64,000 bases of DNA from Megaustenia siamemsis (taxonomy: Eukaryota; Mollusca; Gastropoda; Stylommatophora; Ariophantidae). The position numbers and the translations under genes were made by a program. Positions 1 to 11,069 of this stretch are shown here, one piece after another. Numbering within the stretch: the first letter of the stretch is position 1; every line of letters begins with the position of its first letter. The notes below the pieces were generated by a model. It saw only the letters and a list, made by a program, of their open reading frames with translations, ran no database searches and was not told the DNA's origin. The stretch is from assembly GCA_032433765.1 (NCBI GenBank), contig JAVIAB010000160.1:37657723-37721722 (forward strand). Direction: 5' to 3'.

Positions 1-284
1 GTATTTTGGCAGACATATTTTAGGGGACATCACTCTTCCAACTGAAATAATATATCTGATCAAACTAGGAAATTACCTACCTCTTCTTCTGAAATGATCC
101 CACAATAACGTAAGTCGTTTCACATTCTTCGTCAGGTCTCGCAACATTCCAGTGTTTCACCAAGCCCGTATGTTGGAAAGGTGAGCCGGATATTTCTGGA
201 TGCACTTCCAAGAAGCTACAGGCCATACTCAAAGAGGTATTTTTTTTTTTTTACCTAGTTGTTGCCTAAATAATAGGGAATCAT

Positions 285-600
285 TACCACCACATCAGAT
301 CACCATCACTAATAAAATCATCATCATTACAGTCATATCAAATCACTATTACCATCACATCAAATCATTATCATTACTATGACACAAGATAATTCTATGA
401 TATAAAATCATAATAACCATTACATCAAATCATTATGATTACCACGTCAAGTCATTATCATTACCATCACATCATTACTGTCACATCAAGCCATTTTTAT
501 TACCATCACATCAAGTCATTATCATTGTAGTCAGACCAAATAATTATTACCATCACATAAAATCATTATCATCCAATCATACTATCTTCGCTCTCATATT
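285..600. repeat. Degenerate ATC-rich microsatellite
   Basis: Imperfect repetition of blocks like ATCATTACC and CACATCAAATC runs through this stretch. No coding pattern is visible. The first 284 bases of the window hold nothing I recognise. Confidence 0.75.
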
Positions 601-668
601 ATTAACGTCATCATTATGTTAGAAAATATTTTTAAAAAAGGATGTGCTGTAATATATAACGTCCTAGT

Positions 669-952
669 GAGCCGCGATAGCTCAGCGGTTACTGAAGTGT
701 AATATATAACGTCCTAGCTAGCCGCGATAGCTCAGTGGTTACTGAAGTGAACTACTATGTGTAAAGGGTGGGGTTCGATCATGACCGACGGATTCCAGGT
801 TCACCCAGCCTTAAATGGGTACTGAATTTTTCTAGAAATAAAGGTGACACAAGCGTAATGCTGACACATTACCCCAAAATAGTGTCCCTTAGGTCTATAA
901 AAAAATATATGGGCACTAACGCCGTATTCCCTGTTCGCCATCTGATATGACG
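669..952 (+). mobile_element. SINE1 copy (tRNA-derived), with duplicated head
   Basis: The copy has an A-box-like TAGCTCAGTGGTTA and a B-box-like GGTTCGATC, then the family body (ACCCAGCCTTAAATGGGTAC, CACATTACCCCAAAA) and the tail. It is diverged from the other copies. The head occurs twice: about 55 bases covering ATATATAACGTCCTAG and the A box are repeated before the full copy. Confidence 0.85.
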
Positions 953-1805
953 TGGATTTTTTTTTCTTTCTGTTACATAATGTCGTTGGGGTATCCCCCC
1001 CCCCCCAAAAAAAAAATGAATATTGTAATATTGGTTTATATGTTAACGTTTAAAATTAGAAATAGTTATAGAATAACGAATATAATCACAACATTTTTAT
1101 CCCCATTAAACGCGTAAAAAACAAATTGTAAAAATAAATCATCTCCACTAAATTACTCATAACCATTGTCACATTAATATTAGAGGCCAAAAAGGCAAAC
1201 ATAACCTGGACTGACAGAGGTCACCAACTCGTAGCTGGCTACTTGATTCAGGATTAGAAACTGATCAAGATCCTAGTCCCCCTGGAGGGAAGAAAAACAG
1301 ATTAATAAGTCAAGTCAAGCGGATATGGAATGAAGATGGAAGGTAACCTGGTGTTCGTGCTGACGTCGGATGTCCTGGGCCGAAATGTTGAAAAATTGCT
1401 GTAGACCTCAACACTACTCATCACGTTCGGTTAATGTCCTCTTGAGGTTGACGATGAAAAGATATAGTCATCGAGTGAATGTAGAAGATGAAGATATTAA
1501 TATCGCAATTGTTTAGCACCATCAATGTTATATAAACAACAGAATCTCAATGAAAGAACTCAAATGAGAACCTAGTAAAAGAAAAGAAGGCCGACCTAGA
1601 GAAATAGTATAGCGAGAAGCAAAAATAGTAGACATCTACTCCCTTGTCGTGGTTGAGAAGCTCGATCAGAACAGAGTCGTGTAGCGAGATACAATGCAGG
1701 TCATGTAAAAGACCTGACACTTATTATCGAAGATCGCCAAACATGGAGAGTCTGCCCCTTTGTGCCGTCTTTGACTCGAAAGGACAAAGGTTAGATCGAT
1801 TTTTA
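953..1805. other. No recognised gene
   Basis: AT-rich sequence with a poly-C/poly-A run near 987-1016. The part from 1190 to 1480 is less AT-rich and may be an old repeat, but I cannot name it. Confidence 0.5.
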
Positions 1806-2539
1806 CATTAGCACTATCTTTATGTAGTGTGGTGCATGAAGGACAGCTTACAGAAGCATTTGAAATAAGAACAGGAGTACGGCAGGGATGCATTCTGTCT
1901 CCATTTCTCTTTCTACTGGCCATAGATTGGATTATGAAAATAACTCAAAACAGAAATGGGATCCAGTGGTCACTGACCAAACAACTTGATGATTTAGACT
2001 TTGCTGATGACATAGCTCTCCTATCACACAGCCATCAACAGATGCAGGATAAAATGAGCATACTTGATGAGAGATCACAATAGATAGGACTGAAGATTAA
2101 TAGAGATTAATAGACCAACATTATGAGAATTAATACAGTTGGCAATAACCAAATAAAATTAGGAGAAATACCTCTACTAGACGTACAATCTTACATATAT
2201 CTGGGCAGTAATATAGATAAAGAGGGAGGAACAGAAAATGATACCAAAATGATACCAAAATGATACCAAAATGATACCAAAATAAGGATATCAAAAGCAA
2301 GAGGGGCTTTCATTGCATTTGGAAACATATGGAAATCCAAAGAAATTAGGTTAAATACAAAAATAAAAATTTTCAACTCAAATGTTAAGTCGGTCCTATT
2401 ATATGGCTGTGAAACATGGAGAACAACAAAATTGACAGTCACGAACAGACTTTCATTAATGGATGCTTACGCAGAATAAAAGGAAGGAAATGGCAGACAA
2501 AATCACTAACATAGAATTATGGAAATATACTAGTCAAAT
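1806..2539 (+). pseudogene. LINE family X reverse transcriptase fragment
   Basis: A conceptual translation in pieces shows two reverse-transcriptase hallmarks: TGVRQGCILSPF, and LDFADDIALLSH, which is the catalytic -ADD- box. Downstream is a part matching the same family at 40600-41200. Stops and a triplicated ATGATACCAAA near 2240 show decay. The 5' part (endonuclease) is missing. The 3' tail continues at 2762 after an inserted second LINE. Confidence 0.85.
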
Positions 2540-2754
2540 CTTCTTCCTTCTTCTTTTCTCTGATACCTAAAAGGTGTCGTGGTTTATATCATTTGTCGTT
2601 CTTGAGCTGCTCGAACTGTCTGATTTAGTGACTTTCCTTTGTTACATGTCTCTGTCACTGCATCTATCCATCTTCTTCTGGGTCTTCCTCTTGGTCTTTT
2701 TTCATGCATTCTCGAGAAGAACGCCCTTGATGGTGATTGATAAGGATTCATTCT
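2540..2754 (-). pseudogene. LINE family Y 3' tail, inserted in LINE X
   Basis: On the - strand it encodes the C-terminal block with the Arg-rich motif RPRGRPRRRWIDAVTETC, as in the larger copy at 45005-46032. It interrupts the LINE X copy, and GTCAAAT is present on both sides (2533-2539 and 2755-2761 or 2764-2770), consistent with a target-site duplication. Confidence 0.8.
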
Positions 2755-2761
2755 GTCAAAT

Positions 2762-3045
2762 TTGTCAAATACCAGTGGATAAAGAGATACAGCGAAGATG
2801 ATGGCGCTGGATAGGACACACACTATGGAAGCCAACTGAGAGTATTACAAATCAGGTCCTTTTTGGAATCCCCAGGGGAAAAGACAAAGAGGAAGACCAA
2901 GGAATTATTGGAGAAGACAGATAGAAGCAGAGATGAAGATGATGGGGAAGACATGGAATGATCTTAAAAGAATGGAAAAAAAACAGAACGACTTGGAAAG
3001 TGTTTGTTGAAGACCTGTACTCACTGGGAGCTAAAAAGGTAGAAG
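2762..3045 (+). pseudogene. LINE family X 3' tail
   Basis: Continuation of the copy starting at 1806. The tail begins GATAAAGAGATACAGCG and includes GGAATCCCCAGGGGAAAAG. The same tail recurs at 3664, 25205, 29195, 37520 and 41220 in this window, so it is the most frequent LINE end here. Confidence 0.85.
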
Positions 3046-3091
3046 AAGACTATCTTTATTATAGTAATTACTATAGCACAGCAGCAAGCTT

Positions 3092-3395
3092 AGAAGTTGT
3101 CAGCGACTAACGGCTGTTGGCTTGCGCCAGAATCGGTGAACCAAAACCATTCAGACCCTACTCCACCTCTTTGCGGTGCCTCTAGTAACAGACTAGCCTG
3201 TCTAGTCTGGCCAAACGAGAAGGGATCGAAGAGGGAAGACAATGCACTATTAAAAAATAGCTCACTGAAGTCGAATGTTTTGGGCCGAAAGTCGCAAATG
3301 GTTTGACTGCAAACCACACACGTGTACACGCTACTTAACGTTCTTTTAAGGGCGGATGGCGAAGAGGTGTATTTCTTTAGTCATCGGGCGAACGC
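3092..3395 (+). repeat. Dispersed repeat family B
   Basis: About 300 bases nearly the same as 30590-30935, and found in reverse and interrupted at 22085-22560. It contains GTGAACCAAAACCATTC and GGGATCGAAGAGGGAAGAC. No tRNA box is obvious. A SINE-like retroposon is possible. Confidence 0.7.
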
Positions 3396-3663
3396 AAACA
3401 AGCATTACTGCAGCGATATATTTGTAAATTAGGAGACAAATAGGCAGACAAGACGTGGTTGAACAACTCAAGTTGATTGTTACTAACATACGAATACGAA
3501 AAGAACAAATTATATAAGATATCAAAGTTTGAAGAGGAAAATGGCATTGTCATGTTCAAAAGTTATAGTTGTTAATGACGTTTGTATTAGTTAACAACAG
3601 GTAAACGCGATTAACAAATGTTACAGTAATGAGACGTTAATTTTCATGTCATTTCTAGTTTCA

Positions 3664-4330
3664 TTGTCTTCAACAAACACTTTCACCTCCTTGTGGAGTA
3701 TAGGTCTTCAACAAACACTTTCACCTCCTTGTGGAGTATAGGTCTTCAACAAACACTTTCACCTCCTTGTGGAGTATAGGTCTTCAACAAACACTTTCAC
3801 CTCCTTGTGGAGTATAGGTCTTCAACAAACACTTTCCAAGCTGTTCTTTCTCTTGCCATTCTTTTAAGAATCATTCCATGTCTTCTCCACGATATTCATA
3901 TCTGCTTCCACCTCTCCTTTCCAAGAATATTTTGGTCTTCCTCTGTTTTCTTCTTTCTTCGGAGATATAAGAAAAAATAAGGCGTGTCGTGTAATACTGT
4001 CAGTTAGCTTCCTCAGTATGTGTCCTATCCAGCGCCATCGTCTTCGCTGTATTTCTTTGTCCACTGGTACTTTTCCATAATTCTATGTTAGTGATTTTGT
4101 CCTGCCATTTCCATCAATTTATTCTACACAAGAATCCTTTAATCAAGGTCTGCATCTTCATAATTGTCATTTTTGTTGTTCTCCACATTTCACAGCCATA
4201 TAATAGGACTGACCTAACATTATAATTTTTATTTTTGCATTTAACCTAATTTCTTTGGATTTCCACATGTTTCCCAGTGCAACAAAAGCTCCTCTTACTT
4301 TTTGCATCCTTACTTTAGCATCGTTCTCTA
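3664..4330 (-). pseudogene. LINE family X 3' tail with internal 38 bp tandem array
   Basis: Reverse copy of the LINE X end. The segment 3668-3835 holds about 4.5 copies of a 38 bp unit (TTCAACAAACACTTTCACC...) that is itself part of the LINE tail, so the terminus was amplified in place. The upstream part encodes remnants of the C-terminal domain. Confidence 0.85.
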
Positions 4331-4484
4331 GCTACAGCTAAGAGCCTCGCAATCCGAGAGGACTTAACATTTGTTTATAATGTAATCTATTATTGAGACC
4401 TTCTGGTGTTCATTTTATAACATGGAACCTCAAAGTTTCATTTAACTGAATAGTTTATAGCCTAACCAAGTCTAAATCAGGCGA

Positions 4485-4715
4485 CAAATAATAATAAATG
4501 AATATTTTTATGGAGGGAAACTTCCGAGGCGATAGACCAGCGAATCACTTCAGGGGAAGAGGTATGTTTACAACACTCGGAAGAAAATCACAAACAATCA
4601 ACAACAGAAAAAAACAAAACAAAGAACAATAAATAGTCCGAAGCAGGATCGAAACCGTACTCCTCGGTGCAGCGCCTTTCCACGAGAAACAAACGCTAGA
4701 GCTCATGACCAACTC
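4485..4715 (-). mobile_element. SINE3 copy (tRNA-derived)
   Basis: On the - strand a tRNA-like head with the B box GGTTTCGATCCTGC is followed by TTGTTGATTGTTTGTG and the terminal AATATTCATTTATTATTA. Related copies are at 13628, 13950, 20715 and 60747. Confidence 0.75.
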
Positions 4716-4717
4716 AT

Positions 4718-5795
4718 CATCATCATCAAGTACCGGGCCTACTGGCGTAGGTGATCATGTCTCTCCACAATCTTCTATATACAGTGCATCGTATCAGTTC
4801 TGTTGTTGACTGTTTTCCATGCCATGACACCAAGCTATCCAGTATTTTCTCTCTTTGTCGTCCGCGATCTCTCTTTCCTTTTATTTTGCCAGTTGTAACC
4901 AAGTATTCCAACTTTCCTCTTCTCATGATGTGCCCAAAAAATGTTGATTGCTTCTTTCTGATGTTTTTTAAGAGCTCCCTTTTTGTGTTGGCCTCTTTGA
5001 GAACTTCCTCATTGGTCTTTTTATCTGTCCAGGGAACTTTTAACATTCTTCTGAGAAATCCCATCTTTGTGGCCTCTAACCGTTTTTTCATTTGTTTGTC
5101 TACTGTCCACGATTCGCTTCATAGGTCAGAATTGGTTGTATATAGCACTGATGAACTCTCTTTCTCATTTCTATTGACATAGATTTGTTGCATAAGATAT
5201 TTTTCATTTTCTGAAATGTTATTTTGGCCTGAGCTATTCTACTTTTTATTTCTGTGGTGTATCTTCCATCTGATGTTATTATTGTGCCCAAGTATTTGAC
5301 GCGTTGCACTTGTTTTAGATTTGTCTCGTTTATTTTTATGCTGCATGATGGTGATGATTGTTTCTTCGATATAACCATTACTTCTGTTTTCTTACTATTC
5401 AGACTGAGACCTTTCTTGTTGCTTTCTTCTACTATTACGTCTATCATTTCTTGTAGTTCGTTCTCTGTCTCTGCTATTAAGACTGTGTCATCCGCATATC
5501 GCAAATTATTTATGTTGTGACCGTTGACTTCAATTCCTTTTTTGTCTACTATTGATCTCATAATATATTCGCTGTAAAGTGAAAACAAGTCAGGTGACAG
5601 AACACAGCCTTGTCTGACTCCTTGTTTTATATATTGGAATTGTCCTGTTTGTATCATCAGCATACCTTAGATTATTTATATTATGACCTCCAATTGTTAT
5701 TCCAGGCATGCCCCTTATGGATCTTAAAATAATCTCACTATAAATATTAAACAAATCTGGTGACAGCACACAACTCAGCTACCTAAAAAGGTGGC
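4718..5795 (-). pseudogene. LINE family Z reverse transcriptase 3' half
   Basis: The - strand encodes GVRQGCVLSPDLF, LRYADDTVLIAETENE (catalytic box) and KYLGTIITSDG, then a C-terminal part with FFGHIMRRGK and RDRGRQR. A frameshift near 5100 separates the last 121 codons. The first bases (5795 to 5655) encode a second, slightly different CVLSPDLF...YADDT block, so the active-site region is present twice. The 3' end has an ATC/ATG-rich tail. Copies of the family are at 23338, 32769 and 63565. Confidence 0.9.
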
Positions 5796-5910
5796 TATCA
5801 TTTATCAATGTCTAATTCCAGCCCTTTGTCGAGGCCACCATTCGCATTCTGAGTTCTAATTTTAACTTGAAAGCCCATTTTTACATGGAACAATACAACT
5901 CTCTCCATAG

Positions 5911-6117
5911 ACAAAATCACTGGAAACAGGCGTTGGAGGGTCACCGATATCAGTTGAAAAAATAGTAGATCTGACCTCGGTGTTAACTCAAGTCACAGGG
6001 TCAGAGGCCAACTCAATGGAAGACGTGATCGTTTTGTCGCGAGTGCTGACAGCCTTGACCCAGGCAAAAAGAGAACCTGGAGTCAACGACAAGAAGCTGG
6101 TGGAGATCGTGATCCAG
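5911..6117 (+). CDS. Adhesion GPCR exon A (GAIN domain start)
   Basis: An open exon of 69 codons between a pyrimidine-rich acceptor (CTCTCTCCATAG) and a consensus donor (CAG/GTGAGT). It encodes KIVDLTSVLTQVTGSEAN and ALTQAKREPGVNDKKL. The pattern matches the helical subdomain A of GAIN domains in latrophilin-type receptors. It begins and ends in phase 0. An upstream exon (hormone-receptor motif or other N-terminal domains) must exist but was not found in 1-5910. The acceptor choice is the best of several AGs. Confidence 0.8.
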
Positions 6118-6144
6118 GTGAGTAGTGGAAGATTGTTACTACAC

Positions 6145-6556
6145 CTATAGGCGTAGTTCATTGGGAAGAATGAGTTAGGTGTAGTTCATTGGGAAGAATG
6201 AGTTAGGTGTAGTTCATTGAGAAGAATGAATTAGGTGTAGTTCATTTGGGAAGAATGAATTAGGTGTAGTTCATTGAGAAGAATGAGTTAGGTGTAGTTC
6301 ATTGAGAAGAATGAATTAGGTGTAGTTCATTTGGGAATAATGAATTAGGTGTAGTTCATTGGGAAGAATGAATTAGGTGTAGTTCATTTGGGAAGAATGA
6401 ATTAGGTGTAGTTCATTTGGGAAGAATGAATTAGGTGTAGCTCATTGGGAAGAATGAGTTAGGTGTAGTTCATTTGGGAATAATGAATTAGGTGTAGTTC
6501 ATTGGGAAGAATGAATTAGGTGTAGTTCATTTGGGAATAATGAATTAGGTGTAGAA
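6145..6556. repeat. 28/29 bp tandem array
   Basis: About 14 copies of GTGTAGTTCATTGGGAAGAA plus TGARTTAG, alternating between 28 and 29 bp through a GGG or TGGG difference. It lies directly after the exon A donor, inside the intron. Confidence 0.9.
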
Positions 6557-6559
6557 ATA

Positions 6560-6905
6560 TGACAAATCTTCTTCTGCTCCTCTTTCTTCCTCTTCCTTCT
6601 TCCTTCTTTCCTCTTCTTCCTTCTTCTTCTGCTCTTCCTCCTTTTCTTTTTCCACCTTCTTTCCTTCCTCATTTGCCATTAAGCGTCGAGGGAAGATATA
6701 ATTTGATGTCTGTTTCTATTTATTATGTTGTCTTCTCCCACTGTTATGTTTTTTTTAGTATTTCTAACATTCCATCAATCCATCTTTTTCGTGCTTTACC
6801 GTTGAGTCTGATGTTCTCCTAACGTTTATTAAAGGCTCGTATGGACAAATCATTGTATCAGTTGTTTCTGTATGTACTCTATGGCGAGAATTGCTCCCAG
6901 TTTTG
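6560..6905 (-). pseudogene. LINE family V 3' fragment
   Basis: Reverse copy of the tail also seen at 34130-34545, sharing CATTCCATCAATCCATC and TCTATGGCGAGAATTGCT-like blocks. Reading frames are broken. It starts with a CTTCTTCCT-rich tail. Confidence 0.7.
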
Positions 6906-6979
6906 CTCCCCCCCCCCCGTCTTCCTTTTGATCTTATCTCTCAGGCTGTTTCGCACCACAGCACGTGTACATGATAGAG

Positions 6980-7145
6980 GCTGTTCACCCAACCTTAAAT
7001 GGGTACTGGATTTTTTTTTCTGGGAATGTAAAGCGGCACGGGCGTAATACCGACCACATTACCCCAAAAATCATGTGCTGAAGGTCTGTAAAATTCATGG
7101 TCACTAACACCATATTCCCTATACGCCACTTGACGTGACGGGGTG
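6980..7145 (+). mobile_element. SINE1 copy, 5' truncated
   Basis: It lacks the tRNA head and starts near the TTCACCCAACCTTAAATGGG block. It keeps the body and the tail to CGCCACTTGACGTGACGGGG. Confidence 0.85.
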
Positions 7146-7149
7146 TTCT

Positions 7150-7440
7150 TTACTTACTCGTGTTTCTCAGTCTCTCTTTCCCTGCTCCTCTATTTCTTAC
7201 TTTTATATGTCACCATTTATCGTCCTCTCCACCCCTCCCTCTCACTCTCTCCTAACTCATTATTTCTCATTCTTATCTATCTCCATCTCTTGCTACTTCT
7301 CGTCTCTTCCCTTCTCATCTCTCTCTCTCTCTCTCTCTTCATCTTGCTCATCTCTTTCCCACTCTCCTCCCCTCTCTTTTTTACTCTCGTCCCATTTCTT
7401 TATCTCCATTTACTGAAATGTTCTTTCTCTACAGCCATCT
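7150..7440. repeat. Pyrimidine-rich (CT) low-complexity tract
   Basis: Strongly CT-biased on the + strand. The open frames across it only reflect base composition. A poly-G run follows at about 7527-7554. Confidence 0.8.
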
Positions 7441-7641
7441 CACCCTCAATCTTACCATATTTATAAATATCGGTGACTGCTACATTGATTTGACAGGACA
7501 AAGGATATTTATTCTGTGTTTATTAACCTGGAGGGGGGTGGGGGGGGGGGGGGTCCCGTGACGAATACTTTATGTAGACAGGACCCACACATCATATACG
7601 AACGTTATTAACCCCCCAATATGACCTCACTGGATTTTCAG

Positions 7642-7825
7642 AACATTGTCAAAACCGGAAGTAATCTAGTTTCCGGTAACAAGTCGGCCTTGTGGGATGG
7701 AATGTCTCCAGAGGATAGAGTAAGGTCTGCGTCTTCCCTTCTTGTTGCTATGGAAATGGCGGCAGTATCCATGGCGGAGAAATTTGACATGCCAACTGTT
7801 ATGGTCACAAAGAATGAGAACTTGG
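7642..7825 (+). CDS. Adhesion GPCR exon B (GAIN domain)
   Basis: The acceptor is GGATTTTCAG and the donor GG/GTGAGC. Sixty-one codons plus one base read NIVKTGSNLVSG, LWDGMSPEDRVRSASSLLV and AVSMAEKFDMP. Alternating helix residues and the W-x-x-M-x-x-x-x-R pattern match latrophilin GAIN subdomain A. Entry is in phase 0, as left by exon A, and exit is in phase 1. No start codon is assigned here because the Met at 7621 lies before the splice acceptor. Confidence 0.85.
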
Positions 7826-8620
7826 GTGAGCTATTGTAACAATAATCGGTAAACATTATACATTAGAAGGCTGGTTTAGTTAGATAAAAATGCATGTTAA
7901 TTTTAACTATTTAGATGCCGTTTTATTTTGCTGCGCACGCTATATAGACATTAATCGTAATCAGTTAAAAGAAAGCATTAGGTATCTAGAGGCTGGAGAC
8001 ATCTCTGTACAGCGTGTCCTGGTCTGGCATTGAAGATATCCAAAAATAGTCTTCTCTATTCACAATATGTTGAGGACATGCTTGCAACGTCACCATGGTG
8101 ACAATTACGTTGGACCTGCTATGTTTGGAATGCTATGTCTGTGCATTCGATTTCAAAATATTTGTTTTTCTCTTTATCTGGCCGAAGCCTTTCAACCTGT
8201 TCAACTTGGATGACTCGTGTGATGTCATTGCTACCACCGTTATATCTCTGGGAATTATGGGATACGCGTGCTTCCTTATCACTTCATGGCGGAGACACGT
8301 CAGAAACGTTAATCTGTACAGGTGTTCCGCTGCCAAGTTGTAAATCAATAAACCTCACTTGACTACCATAATATGAATAAATGGGAACACATTATCATTA
8401 TTCGAGCCAGAATTGACTCCATAGCCATATGTGGACAAGCTTGATTGCTGAACATGTACGTCAAGACTGTATTCAATACAGTATACCCAGGAAAATCCAT
8501 TGGTCCATATGTACAACACTACAGGGCAAAACTATAAGGGCCTCTGCAAAAACTAAAAATAAAACAGTAAAATGTATTCAAGAAATGATATTGCAGATAC
8601 AGACAATACTTGAGGCGAAC
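7826..8620. other. Intron sequence, no recognised feature
   Basis: Unique-looking DNA. An open stretch at 8095-8343 has a hydrophobic patch (VIATTVISLGIMGYACFLIT) but no good splice borders or family match, so I treat it as non-coding. Confidence 0.5.
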
Positions 8621-8623
8621 GAG

Positions 8624-8860
8624 GGAGCCGCGATAGCTCAGTGGTTAGTGAACTGGACTACAAAGGACAAGGGGTAGGGTTCGATCCCAACCGACGGTTT
8701 CCGGTTCACCCTTTTAATGGGTACCGAATTTTTTTCTGGGAAAGTAAAGCGGCACGGGCGTAATACCGACCACATTACCCCAAAAATCATGTGCGAAGGT
8801 CTGTAAAATGTATAGTCACTAACACCATATTCCCTATACGCCACTTGGCGCGATGGGGTA
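8624..8860 (+). mobile_element. SINE1 copy, full length
   Basis: tRNA-like head (GAGCCGCGATAGCTCAGTGG, then GGTTCGATCCCAACC), body and tail ending at CACTTGGCGCGATGGGG. It forms an inverted pair with the next copy, with about 20 A-rich bases between them. Confidence 0.95.
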
Positions 8861-8880
8861 GTAAAAAAAAAAGTAAAGTA

Positions 8881-9078
8881 CCCCCGTCACGCCAAGTGGC
8901 GTATAGGAAATATGGTGTTGGTGACCATAAATTTTATAGACCTTCAGCACATTATTTTTGAAGTAATGTGGTGGGTATTACGCCCGTGCCGCTTTACTTT
9001 CCCAGAAAAAAATCCGGTACCCATTAAAGGCTGGGTGAACCCGGAAGCCGTCGATTGGGATCGAACCCTACCTCTTGT
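8881..9078 (-). mobile_element. SINE1 copy, head truncated
   Basis: Reverse copy that reaches the B box (GGTTCGATCC) and then stops, with no A box. It is joined to another short SINE1 tail-like piece (GGCGTGATGGGGTACTTACTT) at 9079-9100. With the copy at 8624 it makes an inverted repeat of about 200 bp per arm. Confidence 0.9.
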
Positions 9079-9099
9079 GGCGTGATGGGGTACTTACTT

Positions 9100-10210
9100 T
9101 TTTTTTACTTTTGAGGCGAAACATGAATGGATGGATGGGTTTTGCTGGGTGGATGGCAAGACATCTACTGGGTTATAATGTTGTAAAGTATCAGGTCTTA
9201 TCGGTCGAAGGTGAAGTCGTGAGAACTGGCTCGTGTCAGGAATTAGATACAATTAAGTTTACCATCGCCATCAAAGGTGACAACTTTATCAATTACTAAC
9301 AAACCTAAGGTGTCCGGAGGTCCACAATAAAATACAACAATTAGTTAATGAATATCAGGATAGATAGAATGTGCAACGTCTACATTGGTTAATCAATAAT
9401 GACATTAGTTGATGACAGATAGCAGTGACCATCTTGGTACATTGATTAAGGTTACATTTTGTTATTTGTTGATTACAAGTTCGGCTATTTCATATTTATG
9501 ATTATTATATTTGCTGTATGCTCAATTTGTTTCCTCAAATCTGTTATGAAAATAGTATTGTTTGTATTATTTGATGTTATCTATTGTTTGTTTACAGACT
9601 TTGTTGAGGCTGTAGTTCATATCGCTGTGGTGACCATTATATTGTTGATTTATTAATTATTTATTCATATGATTTCACAGGTCTTGCCATAGACGTACAT
9701 TGTACTAACATATTCCATATTCGAAATTGTATGTGTTAATTGTTTTTTTCCCAGTTTTGTAAGATCACCAATACAGATTTTAAGGGCCTGATATGCAATC
9801 TAATTTAGATATGTCATTGTTGAATGATTACTATTTTTTCCTCAATAATACACTAACACACGAATTGTATTATTGATGTCATGTATTGAATTTGAACTTT
9901 GAATTATTTTATGCTGGTGTCATGTATGAAATGCATCTATACTTTGATTCTGTAGAATGGTTTAAGATTCCATTGCTGATATTGACTATGTATCATTTGA
10001 TGTGGAAGAGATAGACCTACGGTGGACAGTATGATACACTTCGTGTGGAAGTATTGCTAGAGGACTGAAGACTTAATGGTCACATTTTTTTTAGTAACAA
10101 ACTCCTGGCAGACTTTGTAGCGCAACCAACAGTGTGCACTTGAGACCAAGAGTATTTACATTACTTGCTACACTTTCTCCCAGATTTGTCTGTCTTTTTT
10201 CTTGCTTTCT
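9100..10210. other. AT-rich intron DNA, no recognised gene
   Basis: Long AT-rich stretch without splice-bounded frames or clear repeats. Confidence 0.5.
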
Positions 10211-10212
10211 CC

Positions 10213-10220
10213 CTCTCTTG

Positions 10221-10281
<61 letters not shown>
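10213..10281. repeat. (CT)n(AT)n microsatellite
   Basis: A run of CT dinucleotides followed by TA dinucleotides. It is mirrored in opposite order by the (TA)n(GA)n run at 10540. Confidence 0.95.
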
Positions 10282-10284
<3 letters not shown>

Positions 10285-10533
10285 ATATGATTTTTAAAAT
10301 AATTTTGCTGTTTATTATGAAATGATCGAATTTCACAAGTCTGTCACATGATGTTGAACAGATATGGAGAGAGGATGCCTTACCTCATTTTATATCTCGA
10401 GCAAATATGGTGTTTCGTGACATCAAAGAAACTGAACATGACAATATAAGACGTGGGGGATCTGGCTAGAAACAGATTCTTTCAAACGGTCTGTGGTGAA
10501 CGCAACATTCTACAAATGACATGCAACCTGATT

Positions 10534-10539
<6 letters not shown>

Positions 10540-10606
<67 letters not shown>
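10540..10606. repeat. (TA)n(GA)n(GACA)n microsatellite
   Basis: TA dinucleotides, then GA dinucleotides, then GACA units. It is the reverse complement in order and composition of the microsatellite at 10213. Confidence 0.95.
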
Positions 10607-10639
10607 CAACAGAGTAGCAACCTCCGTCAGCCATAGTTG

Positions 10640-10945
10640 ACAATGGATTTTGCAGCGTCCCGAGGAAATGTTATTTTTTTTCCTTTTCTTTCGCTGTAAA
10701 TTATCTTTTTCTATGAATTTGTCTGCTTTATGCTTCAGTTGGAGTGTGTTTTCAAATATTTCGGTCTGCGGCTATGTCTTCCCAGGCTGCAGGGTTTATA
10801 TTCAGATTCTCCATGTCACGTTTACATACGTCTATAGATCGAAGTTTTGGGCGCCTCTAAGTTCTTTTTGCCATCTGCTAGTTGACCATAATGTATATCC
10901 TTTGGCTTGGCCATCTTACTATACGGCGTAAGTGGCCAAGTCAAC
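10640..10945 (-). pseudogene. LINE C-terminal tail fragment
   Basis: Read on the - strand it has the typical end of non-LTR element proteins: K-P-K-D, then LRGAxxxR, C/Y-V-N-VTW/RDMENL and WEDIAADR-like words in shifting frames. A poly-T stretch sits at the right end. The family differs from X, Y and Z. Confidence 0.6.
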
Positions 10946-10989
10946 GTAACAAATGTTTTTTATTTTTTTTGAGCAGCATGTAGATATTG

Positions 10990-11050
10990 GTGTCCGGTTA
11001 GCGCAATCGATAGGCGGTTGGCTTACCACGGCAACAGCCGTGGTTTTACT
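10990..11050 (+). mobile_element. tRNA-like SINE head, truncated
   Basis: GTCCGGTTAGCGCAATCGAT followed by GGCGGTTGGCTTACC resembles the D- and anticodon-arm half of a tRNA. No T arm follows before the SINE1 copy at 11070, so it is not a functional tRNA gene. Confidence 0.45.
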
Positions 11051-11069
11051 AATTCCCTAAAAATTAGTA

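Noticed and set aside
8095..8343. Transmembrane exon of the receptor
   Set aside because: It has a hydrophobic stretch, but it lies between GAIN exons B and C, lacks splice borders and would break the phase chain.
8624..8710. Functional tRNA gene at the SINE1 head
   Set aside because: The same head recurs many times with the same downstream body and target duplications, and the acceptor and anticodon arms do not pair well.
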